Shown in pieces: positions 48,806 to 60,838 of a stretch of DNA of 64,000 nt (position 1 is the first letter of the stretch; every line of letters begins with the position of its first letter). A model generated the notes under the pieces. It saw nothing but the letters and a program-made list of their open reading frames with translations, was not told where the DNA came from and made no database searches. Origin of the DNA: Luzula sylvatica (taxonomy: Eukaryota > Streptophyta > Magnoliopsida > Poales > Juncaceae). The translations under genes and the position numbers were made by a program. The stretch is from positions 18,876,667 through 18,940,666 of the forward strand of contig OX326956.1 in assembly GCA_946800325.1 (NCBI GenBank), given 5' to 3'.

Positions 48806-50892
48806 GACACGTGTCTGCACATTAATAATAGTTCTAATCCTAAACATTTTGCCCTTCTAGCATTTGGCCACGTCGTGCGGTACTGTTCACAAACACCGTT
48901 CAGACACTGTTCACACGTTACTGTTCATCGTAAATAAATTCCCTCCCATCTTTCTTTTTCCCATTTCCACGACCCAACCCAGAGCTCCGCCTCTCTCTTT
49001 CAACCTGCTGAACCGTGGCAACGTCGAACGGGCGCGACGATGCCGGCAGACAACGAGGATCTCCATGACAGGAGCATGCGGCAATTCCTGACTTCATCTC
49101 AGTTAATTTCGAAACAATTTTTTTGGTCAATTTTACCTTTCGATCCATTTTCTTGCATAAAAACACTCCATTGGGGCCGAAAATCACGAATCACCGGATA
49201 AAGACAAGTATTGTTCGACGAGAGGTTCTGCAGTAGAGTTTGAATGCGAGGACAACCACTGGCCGAGGTCCTCTCAGAAGCTGGAGCAAACCCTAGCCGA
49301 GGCTCAGCAGTAAGATGAAATTTTTTGACATTTGTGTGTTTTTTTCCCATTTTTTGTCCATTTTTGAAGTTGTTTCAGAGATATAATTGTGTACTTCAAT
49401 TCAATTTCTGTCAAGCAGCATTTTTCAATACCATCAATTCTTCAACTTCCCTTATTATTAGGTAATATCAAATAAATTATGTTTGAAAACTTTTTACTTT
49501 TCATTCCTAATTGTATTTACTTTTTTATTGTATGTTCTGTAAAAACAGTGTGTAATGCATGGTTGGAATAATTCATGTACGTTTGCCAAATTTCTGTCAA
49601 AAAACAAATTAACGATTCGTTGTCAAGGCGAACAGTGTAAGTTCCTTCTTAATTGATATTCTTTTTTAAATATATTAAGATATTTTTTCTTTTTTTGATC
49701 ATTATGAATATGAATATTAGATAATCGCATATTTATTTTGCACGATTTTTGTTCCATATTGGGCGTCTCAAAAAACGCCAGCAAATCCGAAATGAAAAGC
49801 GGTTCTTATTTTCTCCATATAATTAATTTCTTCATAATTAACTCTAAAATAATTCTTATTTTCACTTATTTATTTGCAGCTTTCGTGATGTTGCGGTATT
49901 TGTTATTCTAAGGAAGGGTACAGTGTCGATTGCAGGGGTTGGTGCAGTCCATCGTAGGCAACTGGAGCTGCTGGTGTGATTGGGGCGATCGAGGCTGCTG
50001 CTACAGTATCATAAGGCGGTTGCTGGTCAGGGGAGAGAGAAATCAGATTTGATGCTGCCGCCAATAGGCTAATTCGAATACATATGAAAAGCGGGTCCAG
50101 GTACGTAGTACCGGTTACGTACCGGTACAGTCTAATCCCGGTCTAGGTTTGGAAAATTTGTACTTTGATTAAATGTACATTTACTTCGAAGAGGTATTTT
50201 CATATTCACAAATAACCCCTAAATAATATTTAATAACTTTTCCTTTTGGTAATTTTAAAAAAAACAGGCTTTTGGAGGGGTCCTGCTAAAACATCCTCAC
50301 CACAATTCTTTCTCTCGCATTTTCTTTATCGACTCAGACAAAACCTTTCCGCCGGGAAAAGAGGGGCCATATCTATGGTTTTGCTCGAAGATTCGGTTCT
50401 TCGTTAGACGGGCACAGCTTTCGTCGGGCCAAGTGATTAACGAGACCGAAAACAGAGAGAGGACACAGAGGGCGCTCACCACAATTCTATTTTTTTTTAT
50501 AGATGGAAAAGACTCAAAGAGACGTTAAAGCAATCGAATGGAGACCCAACAGTTGCGATCATAAAATGATCGCAGTTAGTTGCAAGTAAGAAGGGCAGAT
50601 TTGATATTTTTATTCTTTCAAAGGGTAAATTTGATATTTCATAATTTTCCTTAATATTTTTGTAGGGGTGGGTGCAGAGAAAACTAAGCCATATTTTTAC
50701 GGATGGCCACCAGGTCGATGCTCGACAAGATACTGCCACCAGGTCGATGATCTTCCTTTCTTTCTCGATTGATTCATTTTTTTTGTGTTAATTTTTAATT
50801 TGTTTAGATTGAATCTTAGCGTTCAAATGGTCTTTTTTGAAGAGTGTTTTTTCTGAAAATATTTCTCTGGGAGCTAACAAATTGGGAATGGT

Positions 50893-51054
50893 GACCTTGA
50901 AGTGACTTCTCGGGACAATTCGATGGAGAAGATTCCGAGGTTTCCTCAAAGAGCTGGACAACCTCATCATACTCTATTTGAGGTATGGAAGTTGTATGTT
51001 TGGTGTGAAGTGCAAGTTTAATCATCCTCCTAAAATGAAATTGAACAATATTAA
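50893..51054 (+). pseudogene. CCCH zinc-finger gene fragment
   Basis: One frame reads SMEKIPRFPQRAGQP and, after a one-base shift near 50983, RYGSCMFGVKCKFNHPP follows. The second part matches a plant CCCH finger (C-x5-C-x3-H after the first Cys, GVKCKFNH), and FPQRAGQP is the linker type found before such fingers. The first Cys of the finger (expected at PHHT) and the rest of the protein are missing. An intron-like stretch follows from AAG|GTAATTT at 51055. It is probably captured by the surrounding Helitron. CCCH proteins of this type bind RNA or DNA. Confidence 0.6.
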
Positions 51055-51289
51055 GGTAATTTTGATGCTAAAACTTTCGATTTTGTGTTTTTTGGTTGCT
51101 TTATTATTTTGCATGTATGGAAGTTTACTGTTTTGTATTGTTGTAGCTGAAAATCAACGAAGGATGTGAGTTTGATCAGCTCAATTTTGGTTATCTTTTA
51201 CGTCAAAATCAATGAAGTATGTGAGTCTGATCAACTCATTTTTGGTTATCTTTTGCATGATATTTCTGACATTTAGTTCCATTTAAGCG

Positions 51290-51965
51290 TTATTTCAAAA
51301 TTTCCAGATTTTTAGGACTATTTGGTAATTTTAAGCGTTTTTGGTTCTTTATGCAGAAGTTTTCAGGTTTGAGAAAATAACTAATATTTTGAATTATTTT
51401 TCCAAATTATAGAAATTTTATGGGCAAGGCTTTTTGTAATTTTGAGCGATTGCGGTTTTATTTTCAGAAATTGTTAGATTTCAAAAAGAACCATTATTTT
51501 TTATTCTTTTTTCAAATTTCGTAATTTTAAGGTCTAATTTGTAATTTTCAGCTTTTTAGAGAATTTTTTGGTAATTTTCAGCATTTACGGTTTTATTTCA
51601 GAAATGTTGAGCTTTAAAAAAATATCAATATTTGAGATTTTTTTTTTTCAAATTACATAATTTTTAAGGTTTATTTTGTAATTTTCAGCTTTTGGGGGTT
51701 TTGGTAATTTGCACCGTTCTTTGTTTTTTTAAGAAATGATGAGCTTTAAAAAAAGAAACCAATATTTGGGATTATTTTTGAAAATTACAGAAATGTTAAG
51801 GGTTTATTTTGTAACTTTTAGCTTTTTAGAGGGCCTTTGGGTAATTTTTGGCAATTTCAGTTTGGTTCCAAGTCTTACAAATATCAACCAATATTTTATA
51901 TCTTTTTCCAAAATTACAGGAATTTTGAGTGTTATTTTGTAATTTCAGCTTTTCAGAGTTATGGT
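51290..51965. repeat. degenerate tandem array of about 110-bp units
   Basis: About six units contain GTAATTTT(C/G)AGC(A/T)TTT, a TTTTATTTCAGAAATG-like part and AATATTTKRGATTATTTTT. Intron-like base composition, no open frame of interest. Confidence 0.7.
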
Positions 51966-53091
51966 ATTTTTCAACGATTCCTATCTTATTTTTTATAACC
52001 AACAAGGGGAATGTCGAATAAATGGTATGTGATGAATGTCGAATAAACGGTACAATCTGATGCTTCTTCTTTCATATAGCTCTCTCTCCTTCTTCATGAT
52101 CAATTGTGGTGCTTCTTAAAGGAAAGGTTGACGAGGCCAGAACAATCGTGAATGAGCCACCGCAACAAAAAAAAAACAAGCCTCGATGAAGACGGTCACC
52201 AGGTGCAATACAAAAATCCGTCAAAAAAAAAAAATTAATTGATACAACCCAACCTAATTAAATCTTCTCAACATGGATGACGTACTAAACAAATGAAGTA
52301 TCGATGGAAACGACACATTTTGAAGTTACGTGATGCGAGAGTAGATCGATACTGAAGTATGGAGAAAGGACTTATTTTGTGTGAACTTTTATTATAAACA
52401 GTACGTGTATAACATGATCTATTTTCTTTATTTTGTTTAAAATGTTAGCTTCGTCTTTACAATAACATGCTCTGCATAAACTGTTTTCACCTTACGGAAC
52501 TTTCATATGTAATGAACAAAAAATGCCCTGTGCAATAGCGTGTGGGTAAATCTAGATTAGTTTTTTCATAAAAAGAATTTAAAGTGCAAAATCAAACATT
52601 CAACAAAACAAGAATACAAATGAAGAAAAATAAGGACAATTACTTGATGAAATGCGAAATACACATCACAGTTGAAACTATCATACTAGATTCTAATAAT
52701 ATAACAAAAAAAAGGTTTAAATACGAACAACGGAAAACATACACAAATAATAGAAACGATAACAATATTATGTATTCAATACAAATCTAAAATATGTATT
52801 GCGGATTACATATTAGTAATCCAAAAACAATAGGAAAATACAAAAAACACACCCGCGCAATTGCGCGGGTACAACGCTAGTGGTGTTTCGTTCAGCATTG
52901 TATTGTATCTATAGAAAGATTACAAAGCCTCCTTCTTCAACAGAAATAGCGGCAAGGAAACTCACCATTAGAGCTCATGAATTCGCCTCTGTTTAAGATC
53001 ATCAACTCCACGCACTCTGAAGGCTCTTCATTAGTCATGCCCGAATGTATATTCGTAATTATGGACTGCTGCTCGAGCTTCTTGTGTTCTA

Positions 53092-53890
53092 GGGGGCGTT
53101 TGGTTGGAGCTTTGAAGAACGTCTTGGCATAAACTATGCCAAGGAATTCAATGCCAAGACATATTATTCCTTGGAATACTTGATTATCATGTTTGGTTAG
53201 AACATTTATTTATTCCATGTCATGTTAATTCATCACAAATGTAAAATTTTTAAACATTATATATTTACAAAACTAACATATTTATACTAAATTTTTGTTA
53301 TAAAATAAATAACTCATCCAAAAAAATAATTCCAATTATAAAAATAATAATTTATTGTCAACAAAATATTATAAATCAAGCAACATATTATTATAAAAAT
53401 AATAATTTATTGTCAACAAAATGTTATAATTCCAATTAGACATACCGAAACAAGTAACGAGTGGACACATTGGAGAGATACTCTAGCCGAACAAATGTTT
53501 AATCAGTGGAGGAATTCAAGGAATATTAATTAAAACAATTTAGTTATTTCGTATTTTGACGAATTATTAATTTTATTATTGCAATGATATATTTTGATGT
53601 ATTTTTTATTTTATTCTAGTATTTTTTATGACAACAATTTAATATAAATATATTAATTTAATGAATATGTTGTATTTATAAGCACAATATGATATGATAT
53701 GCAATTTCTTTCTCATGGGAATAGAGAAAAACCACCAATTTTGGTGGTAATCCTATTCCCATCAATTATGCCCTTGGAAATGGAGTATTCCGTTACTTTA
53801 TTACCTAACGCGCAAACCAAACATGGGAATGGAATTCATGATTGAGTATGCCAAGGCATTCTGATTGTAAAGCTCCAACTAAACGCCCCC
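53092..53890. mobile_element. Harbinger-like MITE, about 800 bp
   Basis: The ends GGGGGCGTTTGGTTGGAGCT and the complement of AGCTCCAACTAAACGCCCCC are inverted repeats of about 20 bp. CTA lies on both sides (53089-53091, 53891-53893). GGGGGCGTTTGGTT termini are typical of plant Harbinger-type elements. The interior is AT-rich with no transposase frame. Confidence 0.75.
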
Positions 53891-53893
53891 CTA

Positions 53894-54689
53894 AAGTCTT
53901 GTGGATGGCTATAGCTGAAACTAAAATCATTACACACGAACACAACAAGTGAAATCTACTTGAAATATGCAATATGACATGCCCGAATGTACATTCGTAA
54001 TTATGCAATATTCGGATGATAAAATAGATAACGTGAGCATGTTCGTATCGTTGTAACAATGAAAAATTAGTATTCGTTGAAAATGGAACTACGGTTCACA
54101 AGCTATTTCCAAAACAAGTTCGAGATTTCACAATCCAACACTCTATTTACCCTAAATTGCGTGACCCATTTATTTTCTAGATATTTTCTATTGACCTTCT
54201 AAGATAACCCTAATTTTTTTGATCGTATATGTATGTAACATTATTACATCGATCACCAGAACAATAACTACTAAATATGATCGGTGTTCTAAATATCACT
54301 AATACAGACCGGTATATTAATTTCATATTGTTACTTGATATCTGTCTGTTACGATATCACATATCGGTTGAGTAAATCGCTCGATCGGTATATAGAGATA
54401 TCGGTCTATATGGCCGATATGGATCGGTTTTGACCAATTTGAATTTTAATCAAAATTTATTTGAATATTTAATTTCGGACCGATCCAATATTTCAAATTT
54501 ATTTTTTGACCGTAGTTGTCGCATGATTTTTTTCTCATTTCTCCTTCGACCGATTAGAATTACAATTTTGAACCGGCCAATTATTTTAATAAACCTTTCA
54601 CAAATATAAATCATGGATCATATGTATAACTGTCAATCAGTTGAGGTAGAAATTGAAGGACAAGCCTAGGAACAACAAATTTTTTGGAA
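53894..54689. other. intergenic DNA
   Basis: No gene. It includes CATGCCCGAATGTACATTCG near 53978, which repeats a sequence at 53036, on the other side of the Harbinger-like element, and an ATCGGTATAT(A/C)-rich patch at 54280-54430. Confidence 0.5.
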
Positions 54690-55440
54690 TTTTTTTGAAA
54701 AGTACTCTATACAAAAGCCCAATTTGTAAGAAGACTTATAATTTAATCAAATTTGCAAAACTAGCTTTTTCGCCATCTTTCTTGACAAAAATGATTTGTG
54801 TTTCGCCAGATGGTCTGACGAAAGTTAACCATTATTTTTGCAAGTTAACTTGAAAAAATAACTAATTAACCCACTTTCGCCAAGCCGTCTGGCGAAAGAC
54901 GAAAATAATATATTATTATTATTTTTAAAATTATTTTCATTTTAAAATTGCAAAAAAATATATATTTTGTATTTTCGCCAGTCCTACTGGCGAAAGTGTC
55001 TGTTCAGGAACTTTTTTGTAATATTTTAAGGATCTATATGTAAATCTGTCATTACTTTTTACTGCTATGTCCAAATTGAATTTTGTTTGTTTTATTAGTT
55101 TTTTTTATTGTATGTTGAATGATTGTGTGAAATTGGATAACTTTATTTTTAATTTTCAATTTATTTATATTTTTCTATTAATTATCGATTTATGTGAAAA
55201 ATTAACATTACGAAATTTTGTGTGATATTTAAAATTATATAAAAAATATTTCTTCATTATTTAACTGTTTGTGCATCTTTTTCATGTTTGGCAATTTGTC
55301 TGTTTAATAAGAAGATAAAAGATAAAAAAAATATTTGGATAATTAGTTTAAATTGCTATCAAAATTCTTTAATTTTTTGTCATGTTTTGTAAAATAGATT
55401 TCTCTATTTTTTACATCTTTTCAAATCATCATAAAATATC
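54690..55440. repeat. dispersed repeat, copy 2 (CTTTCGCCAG family)
   Basis: Homologous to 4920-5670 in the same orientation. It contains CACTTTCGCCAAGCCGTCTG and GTCCTACTGGCGAAAG. Confidence 0.7.
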
Positions 55441-55872
55441 ATGTTTAATATTCATTGTATCTTAGTTAGTTCAAGATTTTACGTCACTGAATTTTATTTA
55501 TTTTTTATTTATTATGATTTTTAGAAATGAAAATAAGATGAATTTTTAAAAGTTGATAGATGAATTTCTATTTCATTGTTTCTAGTTTGGTTTTGACCAA
55601 TAAGGCTTTGTCAACAACTGCGGATACACATGTACGTTGGTTGAAATTATATTTGAATGTTTTTAAACAATATCAATTCTACTAATGATCTTTTCTAAGT
55701 GCGATTCATAAATTAGAAGATCAAGAGAATAAATATGAACAATATCAATGCACGACGATAAGTCAAGATGTCATCAACAATCATAGATTGGAACGTGAAG
55801 AATCATGAAGGTTGAAACGCGAAGACTCGGTACGAGATCTTGAATGATTCCACGAGTTGGCTAATTATTAAA

Positions 55873-56186
55873 GAGGCCATTTACTGCCCCCCCCCCCCCC
55901 CCCCCCCCTATTCACGATGTGGGGGGAAATAATAACCATCTCCCAAATTTATACCCCCCATTTGAATTTATGTTTAATTGAAATTATTAATTATATTGAT
56001 GACTAATACAATTATATTAACCGTTAATTACATTTGAATTAACCGTTAATTCAAAGCACAATTAACCGTCAATTGAAATTGGAGGTGCAAATTGGAGAGG
56101 ACAATTAAAACCACACCCCACTATTCACAAATAGGGTACAAATCGTGAATAGTGGGGGGAAATTGAGGGGCACGGTATAATTATCC
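55873..56186. mobile_element. MULE-type MITE, 314 bp, 9-bp TSD, with poly-C
   Basis: The left end GAGGCCATTTACTGCCCC and the right end (complement of GGGGCACGGTATAATTATCC) are imperfect inverted repeats; CTATTCACGAT with GTGGGGGGAAAT occurs in both arms. The flanks ATTATTAAA (55864-55872 and 56187-56195) are an exact 9-bp duplication. A run of 22 C lies at 55887-55908. Confidence 0.8.
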
Positions 56187-56432
56187 ATTATTAAACATGT
56201 CACATATCCAATAGATTATCATACATTCAATTTATATTTATTAAGCTTAATTATGCAAGTACTGAAATGATCCAAATCAGAGTGATTCCGTTTAGAGCTG
56301 AAGATTCGGTTCAGTCCTTCCGTTCAGAACTGAAGGTTCCGTTCGGAACGAAACTCTTTCATTCCAATCTGGTAAAAACGGAATCATTGAGCGTGTTGTG
56401 CGTGTGTACGGGCACAGACGCGTGTGAATTCG

Positions 56433-56433
<1 letters not shown>

Positions 56434-56473
<40 letters not shown>
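56434..56473. repeat. homopolymer run of 40 G
   Basis: An uninterrupted G tract exactly at the start of unit C homology (CAAAGTTCCATTGTGTATG follows). Such a run is rare in plant DNA and could mark a sequencing or assembly artefact at a junction. Confidence 0.9.
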
Positions 56474-56475
<2 letters not shown>

Positions 56476-56502
56476 AAGTTCCATTGTGTATGTATGTTGG
56501 CC

Positions 56503-56508
56503 TATAAA
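56503..56508 (+). promoter_or_regulatory. TATA box of SABATH copy C
   Basis: TATAAA in GGCCTATAAATGCGATC, 93 bases before the ATG at 56596, identical context to copy A. Confidence 0.55.
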
Positions 56509-56595
56509 TGCGATCATTTGGCCCATCCTAAAATGAATACAACACAATTATTCAAATCATAGAAAGTAAGGATATTGTTGAAGATACAAATGAAG

Positions 56596-57165
56596 ATGGA
56601 GAACTTCCTTCACATGGTTGGAGGTGCTGGCAAATACAGTTATGCCGCGAATAGCAGGATCCAGGTGAGAATTCTCCATCTTTAAGAAATTAATATCCCT
56701 ATAAACATCTGCTTCATTATTTTGTGCTAGCAAAACTTTCGAATTTACAACAATGATCGATGATCAGGAGAAGGCCATACAGAAAACCAAGCCGATACTT
56801 GACGAAACAGTTGGAGAATTAATAAAAAATCTTCTCCCTCAGAAGATGGTCATGGTCGATCTGGGCTGCTCATCGGGCCCCAACACTTTACTCGTTATCT
56901 CTCAAGTTATGGAAACAGTGACTAACCAATGCCGGCATTTAGAACGAGAACCGCCTGAGATGATGTTCTTCTTAAATGACCTTCCCAGAAACGATTTCAA
57001 TAATGTGTTTCGATTACTGAATTCTTTTCGCGAAAATCTTAGCTCGAACGTTAGATCAACTGTTCCATACTATGTGGCCGGATTACCGGGCTCCTTTAAT
57101 CCTTTTATGGAAAAATTCTTCCTTCTCAATGTGTTCACTTGTTCCACTCCACATTCTCTCTCCTT
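56596..57165 (+). pseudogene. SABATH methyltransferase 5' fragment, unit C
   Basis: Exon 1 is 56596-56664 (MENFLHMVGGAGKYSYAAN) and exon 2 starts at 56768 after CAG. It keeps the canonical SAM-binding loop VDLGCSSGPNTL, which copies A and B have lost, and an uninterrupted frame through LNDLPRNDFN and VPYYVAGLPGSF. An 8-base gain near 57098 (CTTTAATCCTTTTATGG) then shifts the frame and the gene is cut at about 57165 by the deletion that joins it to the unit tail. Exons 3 and 4 are absent, so it cannot make a complete enzyme. Confidence 0.85.
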
Positions 57166-59890
57166 TTTAGAGAATATTTTTTTTAATACTATTAATTTTT
57201 AGATTTTTTTAATATCACTAATTAATTAATTAAATAAATTATTTAAATAAATACAACATCCAATTTCGGATACGAATACGATATCCGATATCTGATCTCG
57301 AATGCGAATACGAGATTCGATATCCGATACAAATACATATACGAATAGGGTATACGGTATTCGATATCTTATTAAGAATATGATATCCGATACGAATATG
57401 GATACGAAATACAATATCCGATATCCAATTTCGAATACGAATACAATATCCGGTGTCCAATACGAATACGATATCCGATACGAACACGGATAACAAAGAC
57501 GCATACAAATACGGTATACGGTATACGCTAAAACGAAAGAATTAAAATAAATAAATAAAATCAGATAGTTAAATTAATTAAATTAATTTATTAATTAATT
57601 AAATAATGTAAATAAAGTGATGCATGAAAAAATTATTAAAACAAGCCATGAATAAACTTATATATTGCATGAAAAAATCATTGAAACAAACATGAATTAA
57701 TTTAATTAGTATATTATGAACCCATACTTTTCTCGCTCTCCAAAAATCCAGTCGGAGGTAAGGTTTAAAACCCAAGCTTTTTCCCTTATTTCCTTGGTTT
57801 CTTAAGTTTTGAAACCCAAAACTTCGGTTCCTAGTGTCCGACCGAACACCCATATTCCTAAAAACTCTCAAACATTTAGAAACTTACAAAACTAGCTATC
57901 AAAACTTCGCCACCGAACAGGCCCTAAGGATTGCTTAGGTATAGCAACTGAAAACAATTCGGCCCACAATGATAACTACGTCCGCAAATAAGTCGAGTTT
58001 GATCGTTCTGGATCCAGTTCGGACTCGACTCGAACTCAATTTGAACTGACTTGACTCGAAACTGATATAGGATCTCGATCCAGAATGTTCAATTTGACCT
58101 CGACTCGATTGTGATTCGAAATTGAATTTGTTATTCAACTTTCCATCTAAATTATTCATATATTTTTGTAAATAATATTGTTTTTTTAGCAATATAGATC
58201 CAGTTCTTAAATTGACTCGAACTCGATTCAAAATCAATATAGACCAGCTCGAAATTGACTTGAACTGGACTCGAAATTGACTTAAACTCGATACCAAATT
58301 TATATAGGTCCTACTCGAAATTGACTCGAGTCGAGCTCGATCGAGCTGACCCTAAATCAAACTCGACTCGATTTTGGTTTGACCTAGCTCGACTCGACTT
58401 GAAAATAATTCGAGCCGTTGTCGATTTTTTTTTCCGAGTTGAACGCGAACGAGTCACGAGCCCCGAACTAAAATTACAGTCTTAATGATAACACACATAA
58501 CACCACAAATATATATTGTTCCGAAATGATCTGGAAGGAGGTGAATAGACTTAAACGTGAAAGCTCGGATTGAGAAAACTTCACCAAACAATTGAGATCG
58601 CGTGGAGAAAACTGGACGAAACTGTGAGGGTGGTGGAGCTCTGACACACAGCTTGAGCTCGGTGAAGTGTGAAGTGAAGATTGAAGGGGATGAGGAGGAT
58701 GACACGATCTGCTTGATGTTTGTTTTTTGAGTAGATTGTAGAAGGACTGGGCCGATACTCTTTGAGGCCCAATGTGTAAATAAATAAATAATAGATTATA
58801 GTACTTTTATCATATGACTTGAATGTAATAAATAATCTATTATTTACAGAAAGAAAAAAGAAATTTTTTTGGAAGTGGGACAATAAAATCCTCTCCAAAA
58901 TTCTTCAAAAAAAAAAAAAAATATATGTTAATCTAAGTAATTTTAAGTTTCGTCACTTTTCATAGAATAATTGTGCTAATTATCAAAAAAAATACAAAAA
59001 ATAAATAATCGAAAAAGGCAAGATAAGTAAAAGAGAGACAGAAGTGACGCTATATTTGTTACGGATTTCGTTGGATGATTTCGTGAGATGTGATCACATT
59101 TTACGTATGAGACAGCTGGCTCGTCTTAATACGTACATACATCTCATGTAAAACCTTGCCGCCAAAACGATGGTGTTGGATCTTTACTACAACTAACCTG
59201 ATACAAACTACATGATATAATAACTATCCTAAAGTCAGTCGTACCATCTCGAACCCGGGTTAGCCTAATTTATTTATAGGGTTGAAAAGATATATGACGT
59301 AGAATATAAAAATTTGTATATATTTGTTAGAAGTAGTAGCTAAAGTGAGCAGGGAGGTTGTTTTTTGTATGGTCTTATTTGTCGAAGCATCATTGACAAA
59401 TCTCAAAATAAAATTAATAAATCAAACATTACAATTCTTACCAAAATATTCGGTTTAAGAATCAATTGGAACAAAATCTCCCTTGTCCATTGCAATACAA
59501 GAGCCATCTACCATCTACACCACAGTCCAATCAATCCTACGTAGCACTCACGTCTCTCCACATCACCTATCCAGGGGCTCTTTTATCTTACGAGAAAACC
59601 AACTAAGATAACCTTCTTCTTTCATATTCACAAAATTCAAGAGAAAATATTTTCTTGGCAAGACAAATATAGTGTGTATTTTAATATTAAAAAAATTATC
59701 AGTTTTTTAAAATATTGAGAAAAATTAGGGTACTTTTAGAATCCCCAAATTTATGATGATCTTTTAGTAATTAATAGATATTTTTGTGAAAATTAGAGTG
59801 TTTTTATAATCCAAAAATTATGATCTTTTTAGTAATTAGTATATATTATTGATATAATTCAGATCGCGGACAACCCGAGAGATATATTGT
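57166..59890. repeat. unit C tail
   Basis: Contains the GATACGAATA array (57265-57525), the Harbinger-like right end at 57924, the TCGA-rich array (57985-58450), about 340 bp at 58580-58920 absent from unit A (GAGATCGCGTGGAGAAAACT...), and a stretch at 58920-59168 shared with unit B. No intact gene is seen. Confidence 0.65.
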
Positions 59891-59892
59891 TT

Positions 59893-59924
59893 CAAAGGAA
59901 TTGACGGGGGCCTGCACAAGCGGT
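59893..59924 (+). other. short organelle-type small-subunit rRNA fragment
   Basis: The 32 bases contain AAAGGAATTGACGGGGGCCT followed by GCACAAGCGGT, the universally conserved segment around position 910-940 of bacterial-type 16S rRNA. GGGGGCC matches organellar rather than nuclear 18S rRNA, which reads GACGGAAGGGCACCACC at this place. The flanks are not rRNA. It lies in a stretch of roughly 80-90 bp present in unit C but missing from unit A near 20400, so it may be filler DNA at a break. Confidence 0.65.
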
Positions 59925-59990
59925 TCACTCGACTGAAAGCTCTTTTCGACGAAATCCAATGACAGGACATTTGATTGGGAGAAACCAAAG

Positions 59991-60785
59991 ATATATTCCT
60001 GTGAAGATATGCATGCACAGTTGCACGCACAAAAAAGAGAGGTTAAAACTGACCAAAGATATCTTGTAAATAAATATAAATAAATATAATGGGAACAAAT
60101 AAAATCTTATGTGAAATTACTTTGCATTTCATCCATGTACACTTCAAATGGCGGTGTGTTGTCCATTGCTCGAAGAATTGCACTTCGGAAGTACTTCGGA
60201 GTTGTTCAATGTACGATATGGAGTGCTTTTGTTAGGTTTTCGGACAAAACTTACCATAACCCCTAAATCGCGGATCTGTGTATGATTATCAAATACGAAG
60301 GAAGAGTTTCAAGAATTTATACATGGATGAAACTAAATAATCCGCGAGAAATGTTTGGCTAATCCGATAATATTATGTCAAAAATAATACATGGACAAAA
60401 CTTACCATAACCCCTAAATCACAGAGTTGTTTGGCTAATCCGCGAGAAATGTAACAAGATAAACTAAATAAATAAAAAAAAATCAAAATACACCTACATA
60501 ATATTATGTCAAAAATATCATGACATCTACAATCGCGATCAAAAATTAAATCACCAAAATAATCGAAGACTAAAATGTTTTTTTTTCAGCATTGGCCGGT
60601 ACAAATTCCTTCTATCATATAATAATCCCAAACTCGTCGCCCATTATTTATTCCTTCAACTTCCCATTCTCTACCAGTTTAATTACGGCATTGGTCTTTC
60701 AGTTGGTTTTTTCAGTTTAATTGCGTGCAATCCAAGTTTCCAATTGGTCAAGAAATGCATATGTACGCATTGTAGAATTTAAAAG

Positions 60786-60838
<53 letters not shown>

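Larger units (their letters stand above)
48838..52880 (+). mobile_element. putative Helitron carrying gene fragments, 3' end at 52880
   Basis: The 3' end is clear: a palindromic stem ACCCGCGCAATTGCGCGGGT, then ACAACG and CTAG at 52877-52880, followed by T. The 5' end is proposed at TCCTAAACATTTTGCCC (48838) after an A, by similarity to the TCCTATT start of the Helitron at 21432; this boundary is uncertain. The interior has GC-richer exon-like DNA at 48860-49310 and 49900-50060, a CCCH zinc-finger fragment near 50893-51054 and a long degenerate tandem repeat. No Rep/helicase frame. Confidence 0.5.
56474..59990. repeat. segmental duplication unit C (partial, internally deleted)
   Basis: Begins in the SABATH promoter (matching 15408 onward), keeps exon 1 and most of exon 2, then jumps at about 57165 to sequence matching 18790 onward, runs through the Harbinger-like right part and TCGA-rich array, and continues past the point where A joins B. 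About 2.7 kb relative to A is missing at the internal join. Confidence 0.8.

Noticed and set aside
48864..49350. Frames of 75-89 codons near the left end of the putative second Helitron
   Set aside because: They are exon-like in composition, but no family is recognised and the frames conflict; described as possible captured DNA, not called as genes.
56267..56547. Frames with poly-Gly and poly-Pro
   Set aside because: They are translations of the G40 homopolymer.
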